Assembly: GCA_029962745.1 (NCBI GenBank) | Contig: CM057157.1 | Span: forward strand, 26,415,953-26,479,952 | DNA length: 64,000 bases | Direction: 5' to 3' | Source of the DNA: Echinometra lucunter | Taxonomy: Eukaryota; Echinodermata; Echinoidea; Camarodonta; Echinometridae | Shown here: positions 46,925-57,221 of the stretch, piece by piece | Position numbering within the stretch: position 1 is the first letter of the stretch | Layout of the letters: each line of letters begins with the position of its first letter | Made by a program: the position numbers and the translations under genes | Notes under the pieces: generated by a model | Seen by the model: the letters and a program-made list of their open reading frames with translations, nothing else | Told to the model about the DNA's origin: nothing | The model's database searches: none

Positions 46925-47402
46925 GGCAAAGGTTGGCATGACGTTGGTCCAACGTTGGTCCAACGTTGGAGAATAGTCGCTAGACAGCGTTGGACCAGCG
47001 TTGGTAAACGTAGTTGAAATGACGTATTCATGTGCACTTCCATCAATGCTACAACGTTGCCTGCCAACGTTGGAGCCATGTTGTGACTGACGTTCCAGCT
47101 AACGTTGAACCAGCGTTGACAGACACCATTGGAGCGTTGTTGCTGGACAACACTGGACCAGCGTTGTAAACATCGTTGGACTGACGATGTATGCGCATGC
47201 ACTTCCATCGATGCTGCAACGTTGCCCGCCAATGTTGCAGCAACATCATAACTGACATTCCAGCAAATGTTTGACCAGCGTTGTAAACATCGTTGGACTA
47301 AATATGATGTATGCGCGTGCACTTCTATCGATGCTGCAACGCTGAGGCAACGTTGTGAAAAATTTTTCACAACGTTGGTCAAACGTTGTACCAACGCTTC
47401 AT
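46925..47402. repeat. ACGTTGG-rich repeat block
   Basis: The ends are dense in CCAACGTTGG palindromes (46940-47000 and 47365-47400). Between them a unit with GCACTTCCATCGATGCTGCA followed by ACGTTGC occurs three times (about 47034, 47199 and 47320). It resembles the terminal parts of DNA elements with ACGTTGG subterminal motifs. It produces a 161-codon minus frame that I do not regard as a gene. Confidence 0.65.
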
Positions 47403-48880
47403 TGCTACTTGGGATATTGATTTAAAAAAAAAAAACACGTGCACACGTTGGTATCAAGATGCCTATAGCATTTTAGCCATTACGCTGCGGCCCGGTTCTG
47501 AACTCTGCATGACCTACTGATCTGTATGAAAAGAATCTGGATATATCCAGGTGGCTGAGATCTGTGAAGCCGCGCGACCGTTACATTACCACTCCAACGT
47601 ACCGCCCCGCGAACGCATTCCCCTTTTGTTTGTGTACAAATGCACCCTTTAAGAAATGGGCTAAATTCGACTTAAAATGCTGGAATTTTCAACTCGTAAC
47701 TGCATGAATTGTCAGATAGAAGGCTTTGGACAAAGATTAATTTCGCCCATAATCATGATTAAAATGAATAATTCTAATTTACATACAAAGTCATGGAGGT
47801 TTTGGGTGGTAAAATCGTAAAATGGTCGTTTTCACCCGTGCGTATCCTTCGAGTGTTTGTACGGTGCGTAATGGCCAATGAGATATCCAGATTCTTTTCA
47901 CAGAGATCAGTGGCGTGACCCTTCGTAACGCCTAGTATATCAAAATGACGGCGAGAAATTGCGCCCTCAACTTTTTCGTGGCGGACAGTCTTTTACACGT
48001 TGAATACTGAATTCTCCCTTTCAAATAGAGCTAATATACAGGGGCAACCAGTTCAGTAGTGTATATCCTTTCTACCAGTGGCGGAAAAAGAAAGGGGACA
48101 GACTTTTCCCTTTATCAAGAAGGGCAAAAAGATTTTGCCCCCTCCCCTCAACTTCCAAACTATTATTTACAGCATACCGAACAGCTTTTTAGTGCTGTGA
48201 AATGCAAGTTGTCAACACGTTATAATAATAATTTTCTTGCCCTATAGCAAAGGTGAAATAATCTATTTTGCCGCCTCAGTGGAGCACCCTTGCAAGACAA
48301 TGAATTATTTAGATGTAGATGTAGATGTTTTGCTCTAAAATACAAGGTGCCAGCGTTCAATATTTTCGCTCGGTAGCTACAGTCCCTCTCTTTTCTATGT
48401 AAATGTTTCTTGCATTTTTTTTTAAAGTGCGGTTTGAGGGACAGCAACTTCTCTCTGCAAAAGAGGGGGCAACGCCTCAGTCACGCACACAGAATTTTGA
48501 AATCCGCGGAGTTGATATTCAGACAAAAGGCGTTAGCCCCCTCTCGAAAATGTGCCCGTGCGCCTTTATATATTTTCCATTCATAACCCTCTCATTGCAG
48601 TTCATGATTGTCGGTTTCTAGTTGTCGTGTTTTTTTTAAAAACCTGATTGTTGCACTTTGAAATACCACGAAATATGAATGAAAAGGGTCAGAAATGTGC
48701 TTCTCCGATGGGGAGGGGGAATGGGTTAAGGCTGTGTGGGGATGGGAAGCATTTTTAGTGCCCCACCCCACATGTAGGTGGGCCCCAAGAGTGTTCGCCC
48801 CCTAAAGCTGCAAACCTTCCGGCGGGTCTGCTGTGCATAATGCTGCACGGGAAATAGACAAAAAGTAGACCTATAAATAC
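47403..48880. other. Intron DNA with one hairpin (about 47507-47911)
   Basis: ACTGATCTGTATGAAAAGAA and its near complement TTCTTTTCACAGAGATCAG lie about 350 bp apart in inverted orientation. GCCATTACGC and GCGTAATGGCC extend the pairing on the outer left and inner right, so a small hairpin element is possible. A motif CCAGTGGCGGAAAAAG at about 48075 looks like another element end. No exon was recognised. Confidence 0.4.
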
Positions 48881-49142
48881 CGGCGTTTCCGGAGTAATCG
48901 CCAACAGCCAGAACATATTTAGCGACCTCATCACCGATGCTGAAACCGCTATAGATGGCAAAGCGTGTTTCTTCCTCGAAGTCCTCGAGATCAACCCGTA
49001 GTTCGTATGTCTTCTGCGTTGACAGGTGGTGAATGTTGTCATTTCCGAGCCAATGCTCAGATGAGACGTTTCCAAAACCATGTTTGTAATCGTCCCATTC
49101 CAGAAAGAAATCAACAGAACCGTCCTCTCTACGCTGGAACAC
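48881..49142 (-). CDS. Fibrinogen-related protein, penultimate exon (central part of the fibrinogen domain)
   Basis: The exon begins after acceptor TCTCTGTAG (AG at 49144-49143) in phase 0 and ends before donor GTATTT (48880) in phase 1, 262 bp. Its 87 residues start VFQRREDGSVDF, the piece that follows the conserved GGGWT of fibrinogen domains. They continue with W-x-x-Y-x-x-G-F-G-N (residues 16-25), EHWLGN (29-34), YELRVDLEDF (46-55) and end in VGDYSGNA, where the next exon supplies G-D-S-L. Visible exons give about 170 of the usual 210-220 residues. The missing N-terminal part with the first Cys is not in 49149-49703 and is presumably in or beyond the assembly gap. The gene is oriented towards lower coordinates, divergent from the TRIM gene. 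Confidence 0.93.
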
Positions 49143-49148
49143 CTACAG

Positions 49149-49703
49149 AGAATTAATGAAAGCTAATGTAAACACACTAAATGAATACCCTTTTAAAAAG
49201 GTGATTCCGCGTGTTGGTTCCGATACAGAAAAAGGGGACAAAGTAATGCATTTTAGTCCAACGAAGATGTTTATTCTTACACACAAATTTTCGATGCAAA
49301 CACGACGTCTTCTTCAGGGTTACACGAATCATGGGCGTCAACAGGTGGGGGACGGGGGGGGGGGGGGGGGGACTTGTCCCCCTCCCACTTTTAAAAGTGG
49401 AGGGGGACATCATATCATTTGTCCCCCCATACACCCACACACACACAGAAGAAAAACAGAAAGAAGTGGGTTGGAAAAGAGAGGCCCCTGGCTTGCAACT
49501 ATATAATACCCCATTTTTTTCATCTAAAACGTCAATAAATTTACCTATGGGTCATCTTGCCTCCCCCCCCCCCCCATTACAATACCCTGGCGCCTCCCCT
49601 GGAAGGTGTATACATAGAAACTCTGTCATAGGCCTTTGGATAGCTTGAAACTGTGACCTGATCAAACGGGATATATACAGTACCAAGAAGGTAGACCAAC
49701 CAT
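49149..49703. other. Non-coding DNA with a poly-G hairpin
   Basis: At about 49356-49428 poly-G is followed by CTTGTCCCCCTCCCAC, the centre TTTTAAAA and the mirrored GTGGAGGGGGAC, a strong hairpin. A poly-C run is at about 49563-49574. No fibrinogen exon was found on the minus strand here. Confidence 0.6.
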
Positions 49704-50203
49704 NNNNNNNNNNNNNNNNNNNNNNNNNNNNNNNNNNNNNNNNNNNNNNNNNNNNNNNNNNNNNNNNNNNNNNNNNNNNNNNNNNNNNNNNNNNNNNNNN
49801 NNNNNNNNNNNNNNNNNNNNNNNNNNNNNNNNNNNNNNNNNNNNNNNNNNNNNNNNNNNNNNNNNNNNNNNNNNNNNNNNNNNNNNNNNNNNNNNNNNNN
49901 NNNNNNNNNNNNNNNNNNNNNNNNNNNNNNNNNNNNNNNNNNNNNNNNNNNNNNNNNNNNNNNNNNNNNNNNNNNNNNNNNNNNNNNNNNNNNNNNNNNN
50001 NNNNNNNNNNNNNNNNNNNNNNNNNNNNNNNNNNNNNNNNNNNNNNNNNNNNNNNNNNNNNNNNNNNNNNNNNNNNNNNNNNNNNNNNNNNNNNNNNNNN
50101 NNNNNNNNNNNNNNNNNNNNNNNNNNNNNNNNNNNNNNNNNNNNNNNNNNNNNNNNNNNNNNNNNNNNNNNNNNNNNNNNNNNNNNNNNNNNNNNNNNNN
50201 NNN
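49704..50203. other. Assembly gap, 500 N
   Basis: Placeholder-sized gap. It hides the start codon and first half of the RING finger of the TRIM gene and possibly 5' exons of the fibrinogen-related gene. Confidence 0.95.
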
Positions 50204-51934
50204 TGTGCTCACACCTTCTGCAAGGTTTGTCTAGAACGTCTAATGGAATGCCATGATGATGACCGAAAGCTACTGTGTCCAGTTTGCAGAGAGCCAACAC
50301 AAGTTCAAGATGTAAGCAAGTTACAGACCAATCTAGCTTTGAAGTCTCTTGTTGAGGACGTTAAGGATCAATACCAGTGTTGCACCCATTGTAAATCTCA
50401 AGAGAAACCGCAAGCTGTTGTCTACTGTCAAGAGTGTGGCAAGTATCTTTGTACCACTTGTCATAACGTGCATTCCAAGTGGGAAGTAGATCATGAGGTG
50501 ATAGCGATAAGCGACATCGAAACAAAGAAGATACCAGTAAAACGATACCGTAAATGCAGGAAACACCCGAAGGAGGATGAGGAGTGCTTCTGCTCTGAAT
50601 GCAGGATGTTCGTCTGCTTCAGGTGTGGTGTAATGGAGCATGCCCACAAAGGTCATCAGATCATCGATGCATCGGCATTTGAAAAGGATCATACGAAAAG
50701 CGTCGAAGAACTGAAATCCAAAGCCGACAAGAAACATAATTCCATTAAGAAGTACATTTACTTCATCGATGAGCAGAAGGAGCGTGTGAGCAGTGTGAGA
50801 AACCAGTGCATTGGGGATATCATCAAAGCCTATGAAGAATTAGTTCGCCAGTTGACAGAGAAGAAAGATCTCCTCGTTGGTGAAGTCAAGATCAAGACAG
50901 ACGAAGTGGATAAGGAGCTAGACAGGATGAAGGAAACAGCTCAACTGCAAATCAACCACGTGACCACGATGACTGATCTGTTAGCCAATGGGAAGAAGAT
51001 ACCATTAGAGATGGATGCTCTGGCTGCACACGACACGCTATGTCAAGAATTACAAAAGACCTTAAACCAAGATGATCCTAACTACAGGGCAGTGAGAACA
51101 TCAAGCAAGAAAGGAAAACGTGTCGCGTTTGAGAGAAATGTGGGCACTGATGAGCTAGGTCTTGGTAAGATCGTCGATTCAATGGGAAAGGACGTCGCTT
51201 TGCCTACTAAGAATATCATGGGTGCCATGGCTCCTACACCAGACGGTAGGATGGCAGTAGGATGCCTCACTGGAGGAATCGAGATCTTCTCTGCTGATGG
51301 TCAGCTACAGCAAACATTGCTTAAGAATGAGAAGATCTACGGTGTCGGGTTTCTCACTGATAGTCGGTATGTTGTACTTGACTGCAATAATAATAACATT
51401 ACACTATACACAACAGAGTGTGAGAAGCTAAATGTAAAGTTTGAGACTCTGAGTTTCGATGAAGGTGGGCTCGCTGGCCTCACTGTAGATAGCAATGATC
51501 AGATCTATGTCAGCTACAGGAAAGCTAAGAAGATCCAGGTATTCTCACCAACAGGAGGGAAGGCACTCAGGGAGATACCTTGCCATGGATATGAACCTGT
51601 GCAAATCATAAGCTGCAATGATACCTTGATCATTAGCTCTCTCAATACAGTAGGAAATATTGATCAAGAGGGTAAGGTAAAGCATATGGTAATGAAACCA
51701 GATGTGGACCTATTCCCTTGTTTGACTCAAGACAATTCTATCCTGATTGCCCAGGTTAACCATGATGAAGGGTTGGTCAGTATCGAGGAGTACACAGCCG
51801 AACTAACGCATGCCAAGACTCTTATCTCTGATTACAAGATTGAGAAGGCTGATAGATACTGGTACTATGTGGGAGAGTTCCGATCAGGAGAGATTGCCTT
51901 CTGCACTCTCGATAGACTCTACATCTTCAACTGA
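50204..51934 (+). CDS. TRIM-family E3 ubiquitin ligase, 5'-partial (RING, two B-boxes, coiled coil, NHL-like repeats)
   Basis: The frame is open from the first base after the gap and ends in TGA at 51934; 576 residues are visible. Residues 1-28 are the second half of a C3HC4 RING: C1-A-H3-x2-C6-x2-C9, then C25-P-V-C28. B-box 1 spans about 59-99, B-box 2 about 118-153 (C-x2-H...C-x-C-x2-C...C...H-x2-H), and a helical coiled coil about 160-285. A beta-propeller-like C-terminus (about 335-576) has NHL-like strands such as DSNDQIYVSYR and IQVFSPTG. This layout fits TRIM2/3/56-like proteins, which transfer ubiquitin to bound targets; several act in development or innate defence. The exact orthologue is uncertain. 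Codon use and the intact 1.7-kb frame contrast with all surrounding DNA. An AATAAA lies at 52373-52378. If Met14 (50243) were the start the RING would be broken, so the true start lies in the gap. Confidence 0.95.
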   Translation, partial: CAHTFCKVCLERLMECHDDDRKLLCPVCREPTQVQDVSKLQTNLALKSLVEDVKDQYQCCTHCKSQEKPQAVVYCQECGKYLCTTCHNVHSKWEVDHEVIAISDIETKKIPVKRYRKCRKHPKEDEECFCSECRMFVCFRCGVMEHAHKGHQIIDASAFEKDHTKSVEELKSKADKKHNSIKKYIYFIDEQKERVSSVRNQCIGDIIKAYEELVRQLTEKKDLLVGEVKIKTDEVDKELDRMKETAQLQINHVTTMTDLLANGKKIPLEMDALAAHDTLCQELQKTLNQDDPNYRAVRTSSKKGKRVAFERNVGTDELGLGKIVDSMGKDVALPTKNIMGAMAPTPDGRMAVGCLTGGIEIFSADGQLQQTLLKNEKIYGVGFLTDSRYVVLDCNNNNITLYTTECEKLNVKFETLSFDEGGLAGLTVDSNDQIYVSYRKAKKIQVFSPTGGKALREIPCHGYEPVQIISCNDTLIISSLNTVGNIDQEGKVKHMVMKPDVDLFPCLTQDNSILIAQVNHDEGLVSIEEYTAELTHAKTLISDYKIEKADRYWYYVGEFRSGEIAFCTLDRLYIFN

Positions 51935-53297
51935 CAATATATTAAGAAGGTGGCTCCCAGTGGAAATGAAGCAGGTCTTATGCTTAGAACACGAAGAAAG
52001 ACTAAACCATTGGGCAATACAAGTGGGAAAGCTGGGCCTGAGATGAACTGGACTCATATTACTGTCATAATATTTACGGTCAGAATCTTGCTGCGATCGC
52101 CTCGCCTGTTTGATTCAATTTAGGAATTTAATCACTAAACAAAATGTTTTGTATTTCAGAATAGAATAGTGAAAACGAAGTCCCTCAGACCTGTAACAAA
52201 TCATTGATAACTGCAGCGATTTTCATGTGATTGTCTTAATCTCATTCTAGTTCGCTTAAGAGGAAATAATTTTTGATTGATTGTTAAAAACAAATTCATT
52301 TCATTTCATTTTCAAGTTTCCATAATACAAAGAACATGATTTGCAAAGTAAGTACAGAATGAAATAAACCGGGGAACCCAATGGAAAATATAGCTGTTTT
52401 GTAAGTTCCCTATAAAAGATATAATATCAACATATCTTTCATAAAATCATGGAATTTATTGGAGGTAAAATATATATTTGAGAAAATGTAATACATGTAT
52501 TAATCTTTCTTTCAAAAAGATCATATAAGATTATATTATCGTGAAATTCTAGGTCTTCCAGCGATTGTCGACATATTCATAGGAAGACACTGTAATGATT
52601 AAATAGAAATCAAAATACACAAAAGAACAAATGACAAGTCAAAACTCAAAGGACAAAAACTGACAAAATAAGATAAGACCCGACAGGACAAGACGAAAAG
52701 AAAAATACAAGAAAAAGAAAACAAAAACAAAAACAAAAAGACAACACAAACATGACAAAACTGCACTGGATAAAAATTAGAAGAGAAAGGGGGGGGGGGG
52801 GGGGACTTTAACTCATAGAAGATCTGTATTTTTGTATTAAATTCTTTTTGAACCATCTACTAAAACCGTAATTTCTGACTGAACATGCTGAGTCTTTTTA
52901 GAGAGTTTCAGAGTTTTGTACCCCTAAGTTATTTGTAATCAATATTCTCGCTTTTGGTAATGAAAAAGCCCGGTAGACCTAGTAGGTAATATAATGAATA
53001 TTGATATTCTTTGTAAAACACTGAATAAAAAATGTGGCCGTTCATTTCTATTTAAATCATAACTATTCCTAGATTATAACTATATAAATCACTTATCTTC
53101 ATTATGCCATGTTTATGAAAAAGTGCATCAATGTGCGCTCGAAAATCGGCACGACATACAACACGCAACGCTTATTTTGTACATCTTTATTTCCATACGA
53201 TGCAGTGACTCCGCAGTGTGTTTTCCATTCCATATGATTGTATTTGTGCTTCAAAGCGGGGGAGGGGGTTAGGGGATATGAAAATGATACAACATGT
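51935..53297. other. 3' region of the TRIM gene and AT-rich DNA
   Basis: Includes a possible polyadenylation signal AATAAA at 52373-52378, about 440 bp after the stop. A purine-rich tract at 52610-52800 ends in poly-G. No further gene seen. Confidence 0.55.
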
Positions 53298-53463
53298 TCA
53301 TTGCAGACAAAGTTTTCAGGGTTACCTCATGTAGTCATGGAAAGGAATAAGAGCCGTGAAAAGGGCCAGTGAGCTCCGCTAAGAGCTCTTTGGTTCTCGA
53401 CATTTCAATCAGTGTACTCATCGTCTTCAAGAGAATCTCCTGAAAACTTTGTCTACAATGAAG
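53298..53463. mobile_element. Small inverted-repeat element (~166 bp)
   Basis: The ends TCATTGCAGACAAAGTTTTC and, reversed, GAAAACTTTGTCTACAATGA are near-perfect inverted repeats. On the minus strand the inside reads TTGAAGACGATGAG and later TTGAAATGTCGAGA, a layout similar to the motif at 54331-54378. No target duplication was recognised. Confidence 0.65.
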
Positions 53464-54330
53464 TTTCTCCATCATGAAAAGAAATATCGCTGAATCATCG
53501 GTCGTCGTGGGGGTGGGGGGGGGGTATAATATGAATAAGAGAATTATACTATAATCAGTGACAATGAGTCTTCTATGTATGAATTGTTGTTAGGTTAAGA
53601 GTTTTATGAAAGATATGAAATTTTCGCCCTTTTCTTTATCAATTAAGTTGAATTTGCATCCAGTAGTACATCTCTTCACTTTGTGAGACACTGTGTATAT
53701 ATTCTAGAACAATTCGATTTGAACTGATTTTGTTATTTTGTCTACTTCATGTACAAAAAAATAGTCTACAAGAAGATAAAAATCATCATGAAATGGAAGA
53801 AATATGGTTTGCTGACTACAAATAAGACATGACAAATATGTTTATGTAATGTTTGTGGCATCATCATTTACAAAAAAGCGTAAAAGATTTCGAAGATATT
53901 AGAAACTATTCCAAAATCAATCAAAAAAATGTTCATGACTATTCCAGAGTGACTGCCAATTACTGCCACTTTATGACAAATGCCACGCGCAGTATTCCAT
54001 TACTCGTATGTGATTGGTTGCTCATGATTGAAATGAAATGAAATTTAAGAAGTAAAAGTATAAATATTCATAATGGAATATCTTGGATATGAGGAGAATA
54101 TTACTTATTACCATTGATGTATATAGCGCTCCATAAAGAAATATAGTATTCTTTGTATGATACACAACCCTGGGAATGCGGTTCATAATTTTGTTGTATA
54201 ATTTCATTTCGAATTTGTTACTATGCATCCTATGCAGAAGAGATCAATTGGTGTAAGTTTTGATTCATCCGGGTAGAGTTCATATTATAAATAATGGCTA
54301 AATCAATACATCTAGACTTACTTTGGATTT
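53464..54330. other. No gene seen
   Basis: AT-rich; a poly-G run lies at about 53515-53523. No recognisable coding sequence. Confidence 0.5.
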
Positions 54331-54378
54331 GAGATGAGAACGTTTCACGTCCGATCTTGGACGCTTCATCAGCTCGTC
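54331..54378 (-). ncRNA. Hammerhead-ribozyme-like motif
   Basis: Read on the minus strand from 54378: GACGAG, then the core CTGATGA (54372-54366), then a stem CGTCC/GGACG with loop AAGATC. Next come GAAA (54346-54343), a palindromic ACGT stem III, U, and CTCATC, which pairs with GACGAG except for one A-C mismatch. Core residues and order match a type I hammerhead with minimal stem III, a form found in Penelope-like retroelements and retrozymes. The weak point is stem II: AG on one side and T on the other leave an extra G between core and helix, so activity may be lost. Function is inferred only. Confidence 0.4.
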
Positions 54379-56215
54379 TGATTTAATGGCAGGAAAACGT
54401 CGTTTTGTAGAAGCAATTGTAGGTTAGTTTGTAAAAATAGGCCAGCTAATATCTGAAGTAATTTATAATGAGGATATGGCATTTTGGTTCTGAAAGATGT
54501 ATAATTCTTTTGTGTTCCATTTGTTTTCTTCAAAAGATTAGATTGCTTTTTTAAACTATCAGTAAAAATCAGTTTTATAGTAGTTATCATGATTATAATG
54601 GAAACTAAACATGAAATAGTAGAGGTTCTTACCGTTATCTTTGATCAATGATGTGTTATACTATACATTATATACGTATCAGATAATAGGTTTTCTTTGA
54701 TAGTAATAGTTTATCAAGCTCGTTTCATAGCGATACCATTTGCTTTTATCCTTTAAATAAATGTCATGAATAAGTAACGAAAGATTCTATCAAACATTTT
54801 CTTCAGCCTCATAATTCACAGTGATATGGACATGATGGACAGCAGAAAGCGAGTGAATTAAATGTATTTTCCATAATGTGTTATGACTTTGTTTTCGTTT
54901 TTGGCTAATTGAACCGGGTAGCCCTGTATTAAACCTATGGGAATTTGAGAATTCAGTAGTCAACGGGTTAAGGATTATACTAAAACAAATCAAAGTAAAA
55001 ACCATGGCAAGCTATGTCCTCTCTTTAACATAAAATGATCTGACGACATTGTAAGTCATGACATATTTTGAGTTGATTAGTTTACATTTACAATCCATTC
55101 AACTACTTTTCTTCTCCCTGAAGGAAAAAAAAACAACAAGATTAAATTCTCTGAAAAAAGCCTGGACTTTTCCCCTGAAAAATACATTGTATGATACGTT
55201 ATATTGATTTATTCATGCGTTTATTTACTTATCTATTTGTGTATTTACTTCTTTATTTGTTTACTTACTTATTTATTTCTCATTTATTCAATTATTTATT
55301 GGTTATTCATGCGTGTTTCTGTTTCTGAAGATGAAAATGTTGTTGTTAATGTTTTTTGTTATTGTTGTGGTGCTGGTGGTAGTATGTATACGTGGCGGTG
55401 GTAGGTACGTGGTGGTGGTAGGTACGCGGCGGTGGTTGATATTGATGGTGTTTTGAAAAACATAATTGATAGTGTTTTTAAAAACACAATAGCCTCGTAA
55501 ACCTATATTTAACAACATTTTATGTTATGGAGTAGAACATGGGGCATAGGCATATCCAGCAAAGTGTTAAAGAGGCTCACTCCCAACCCCAACCCCGCCC
55601 CCCCCCCCCCCCCCCCCCCCCCCCCCGCGGTTGAAGACCCATGAAAATACATGTACCTAACTCCTAAAAAGATGTACATCAATAGGAATGCAGAAATAAT
55701 TTCTGCCCCTCTCGTCCGCAGAATATCCTGTCCCTGTTTGATAATTTCTGGATACGACCCTGTTCGGGTATGTAAACAAATACACGAGAGAAGTGAGAAT
55801 GCAGATAAATTAAGAATGGGGTGGAAAAGAGAAAAGAATGTATTCAAAGAGAAAAAGAGACAGGGAAATCTAGCCGTGGCGAAGAGCGTATCAAGAGTGA
55901 ATGAGTTTGTAAGTTTTGTATCATTAATTTTATGATGCCTATCTTTCCCCAAACTTTCACGAGAAAAACGAGATTCTGGCAAAATCGACTGAGAGCATTT
56001 AATGCATCATCCTCCTAAATATAATTTTTTATAAGAAAAATCTCATTTGGTTTAAAATACTGGTGTATACAATAATATAATATAGAATATGTATTCTTAA
56101 CAATATGAATATAAAACGCTGGCACAGCCTCTATTTTAAACTAATTCTATAAAGTCTTGAGTATAGCCTAACTTGTTCTGAGAGAAGTGTTTAGTTATCA
56201 AAATACACCATAGGC
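54379..56215. other. No gene seen; GT-rich and poly-C tracts
   Basis: AT-rich sequence with a GGTGGTGGTAGGTACG repeat at about 55370-55435 and a long poly-C (about 55598-55626). The stretch 55750-56010 shares GGCAAAATCGACTGAG-type sequence with 61770-61800 and 62400-62440, suggesting dispersed repeat copies. Confidence 0.5.
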
Positions 56216-56221
56216 ATACCT

Positions 56222-56225
<4 letters not shown>

Positions 56226-56281
<56 letters not shown>
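56226..56281. repeat. (TA)n microsatellite
   Basis: About 28 uninterrupted AT units. Confidence 0.97.
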
Positions 56282-56283
<2 letters not shown>

Positions 56284-56339
56284 GTATATTATTATAAGGC
56301 TACCTCACTGCCAAATATGACTCTATTTTGTCACATTGT

Positions 56340-56760
56340 TGCTACTCCCGAAACCACTCTGTTTTTAAATATTACGAGCGAGCGAAGCGAGCGAGGAATC
56401 GCACTTTTTTTGATCGTAGAAGTAGTAACCCCTTCGGCAAATTACTCTGTGAGCCCATGAAACATCTACATTATCTATTCGATCTCATCTCACTTACCGA
56501 ATTTGTTTGCTTTTCAAAACCATTAATATCAAACGAGCGAGCGTAGCGAGCGAGGAAAAATATACCCTCTTCCATATGATAGCAGTATTATTTCGTCATC
56601 ATAATAATGTGATATGCGCTATACAAGAACGGAATGTTATCACTATCATCATCAGAATACACTATAAACCTGTCATGCCTGTGTGATATCTAAATAATAC
56701 ATCCGATCACCAGCTACCTGGCTTGCAGTCCGAATCCATTCTGTTTCTACCATTAGCTAG
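56340..56760 (-). repeat. CTCGCTCG-core repeat units with an embedded SINE tail
   Basis: Two units with ACGAGCGAGCGAAGCGAGCG and AACGAGCGAGCGTAGCGAGC on the plus strand match the arrays at 20.5-21.3 kb. At 56606-56634 the phrase GTGATATGCGCTATACAAG is the 3' end of the SINE family seen at 5041. Confidence 0.75.
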
Positions 56761-57124
56761 CAAGCAAAGTCAGCGACCGATCCCGGCAAAATTACGTGGA
56801 TTCGTCACCACAAATTTGTCAACCCCATCGCTGCCCAAATATTATGATATTTTGGAATCACGCTCCTATAATAAGCTACTTGCTGCCCGAAATCATCTTG
56901 TATCTAGCTTTTAACAACGAGAGTAGCGAACGAGCTAACGAAAAATATGTCTTTTAAAAAAAATCTAGGCCATTATCTACTGAAAGTGTATCTATCTTTA
57001 GGTCAACTGGCCGTTCGATTTCTTAGCGTGATATCTTGTTTGGTTATATTACTTCCTATGAGTGGAAGAATAGTATAACATAAGACAGGAACTTTTTTTT
57101 TCTTTTTTTTTGTTCGGAAAATAT
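56761..57124. other. No gene seen
   Basis: Mixed sequence with residual CTCGCTCG-repeat words near 56760-56950. Confidence 0.4.
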
Positions 57125-57220
57125 CGGGGGATATGATATCTTTGCCCCCCCCCCCGAAATGTTCTTGGGAGGGGGGGGGGGGGGGCAACTGCCCCCCCCC
57201 CCCTGGATTGACGCCTCTGG
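57125..57220. repeat. Poly-C/poly-G hairpin
   Basis: Poly-C at about 57145-57155, poly-G at about 57170-57185 and poly-C at about 57192-57203 in close succession form a strong potential hairpin or G-quadruplex site. It marks the truncated end of the element copy that follows. Confidence 0.75.
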
Positions 57221-57221
57221 T

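Larger units (their letters stand above)
30868..48880 (-). other. 18.0-kb intron of the fibrinogen-related gene
   Basis: Bounded on the minus strand by donor GTATTT at 48880 and acceptor ATCTAG ending at 30868. It is a phase 1 intron: the upstream exon ends with G and the downstream exon begins with GT, giving the Gly of the GD-S-L junction expected in fibrinogen domains. It contains the whole tandem segmental duplication and several foldback elements. An alternative is that unseen exons of a second gene lie inside, but none was recognised. Confidence 0.8.

Noticed and set aside
46909..47394. 161-codon minus-strand frame
   Set aside because: It is produced by the ACGTTGG-rich repeat block; the recurring VQRC/VAAS peptides mirror the DNA repeat.
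49662..49703. Upstream fibrinogen exon suggested by SWYCIYP on the minus strand
   Set aside because: It stops after a few codons, the donor-like GTTTGA is poor, and the expected GGGWT-containing exon is not found between it and 49145. Chance resemblance is more likely.
55509..55982. 157-codon minus-strand frame
   Set aside because: It includes a poly-Gly run from poly-C and crosses dispersed repeat sequence; a second frame is open on the other strand over the same bases.
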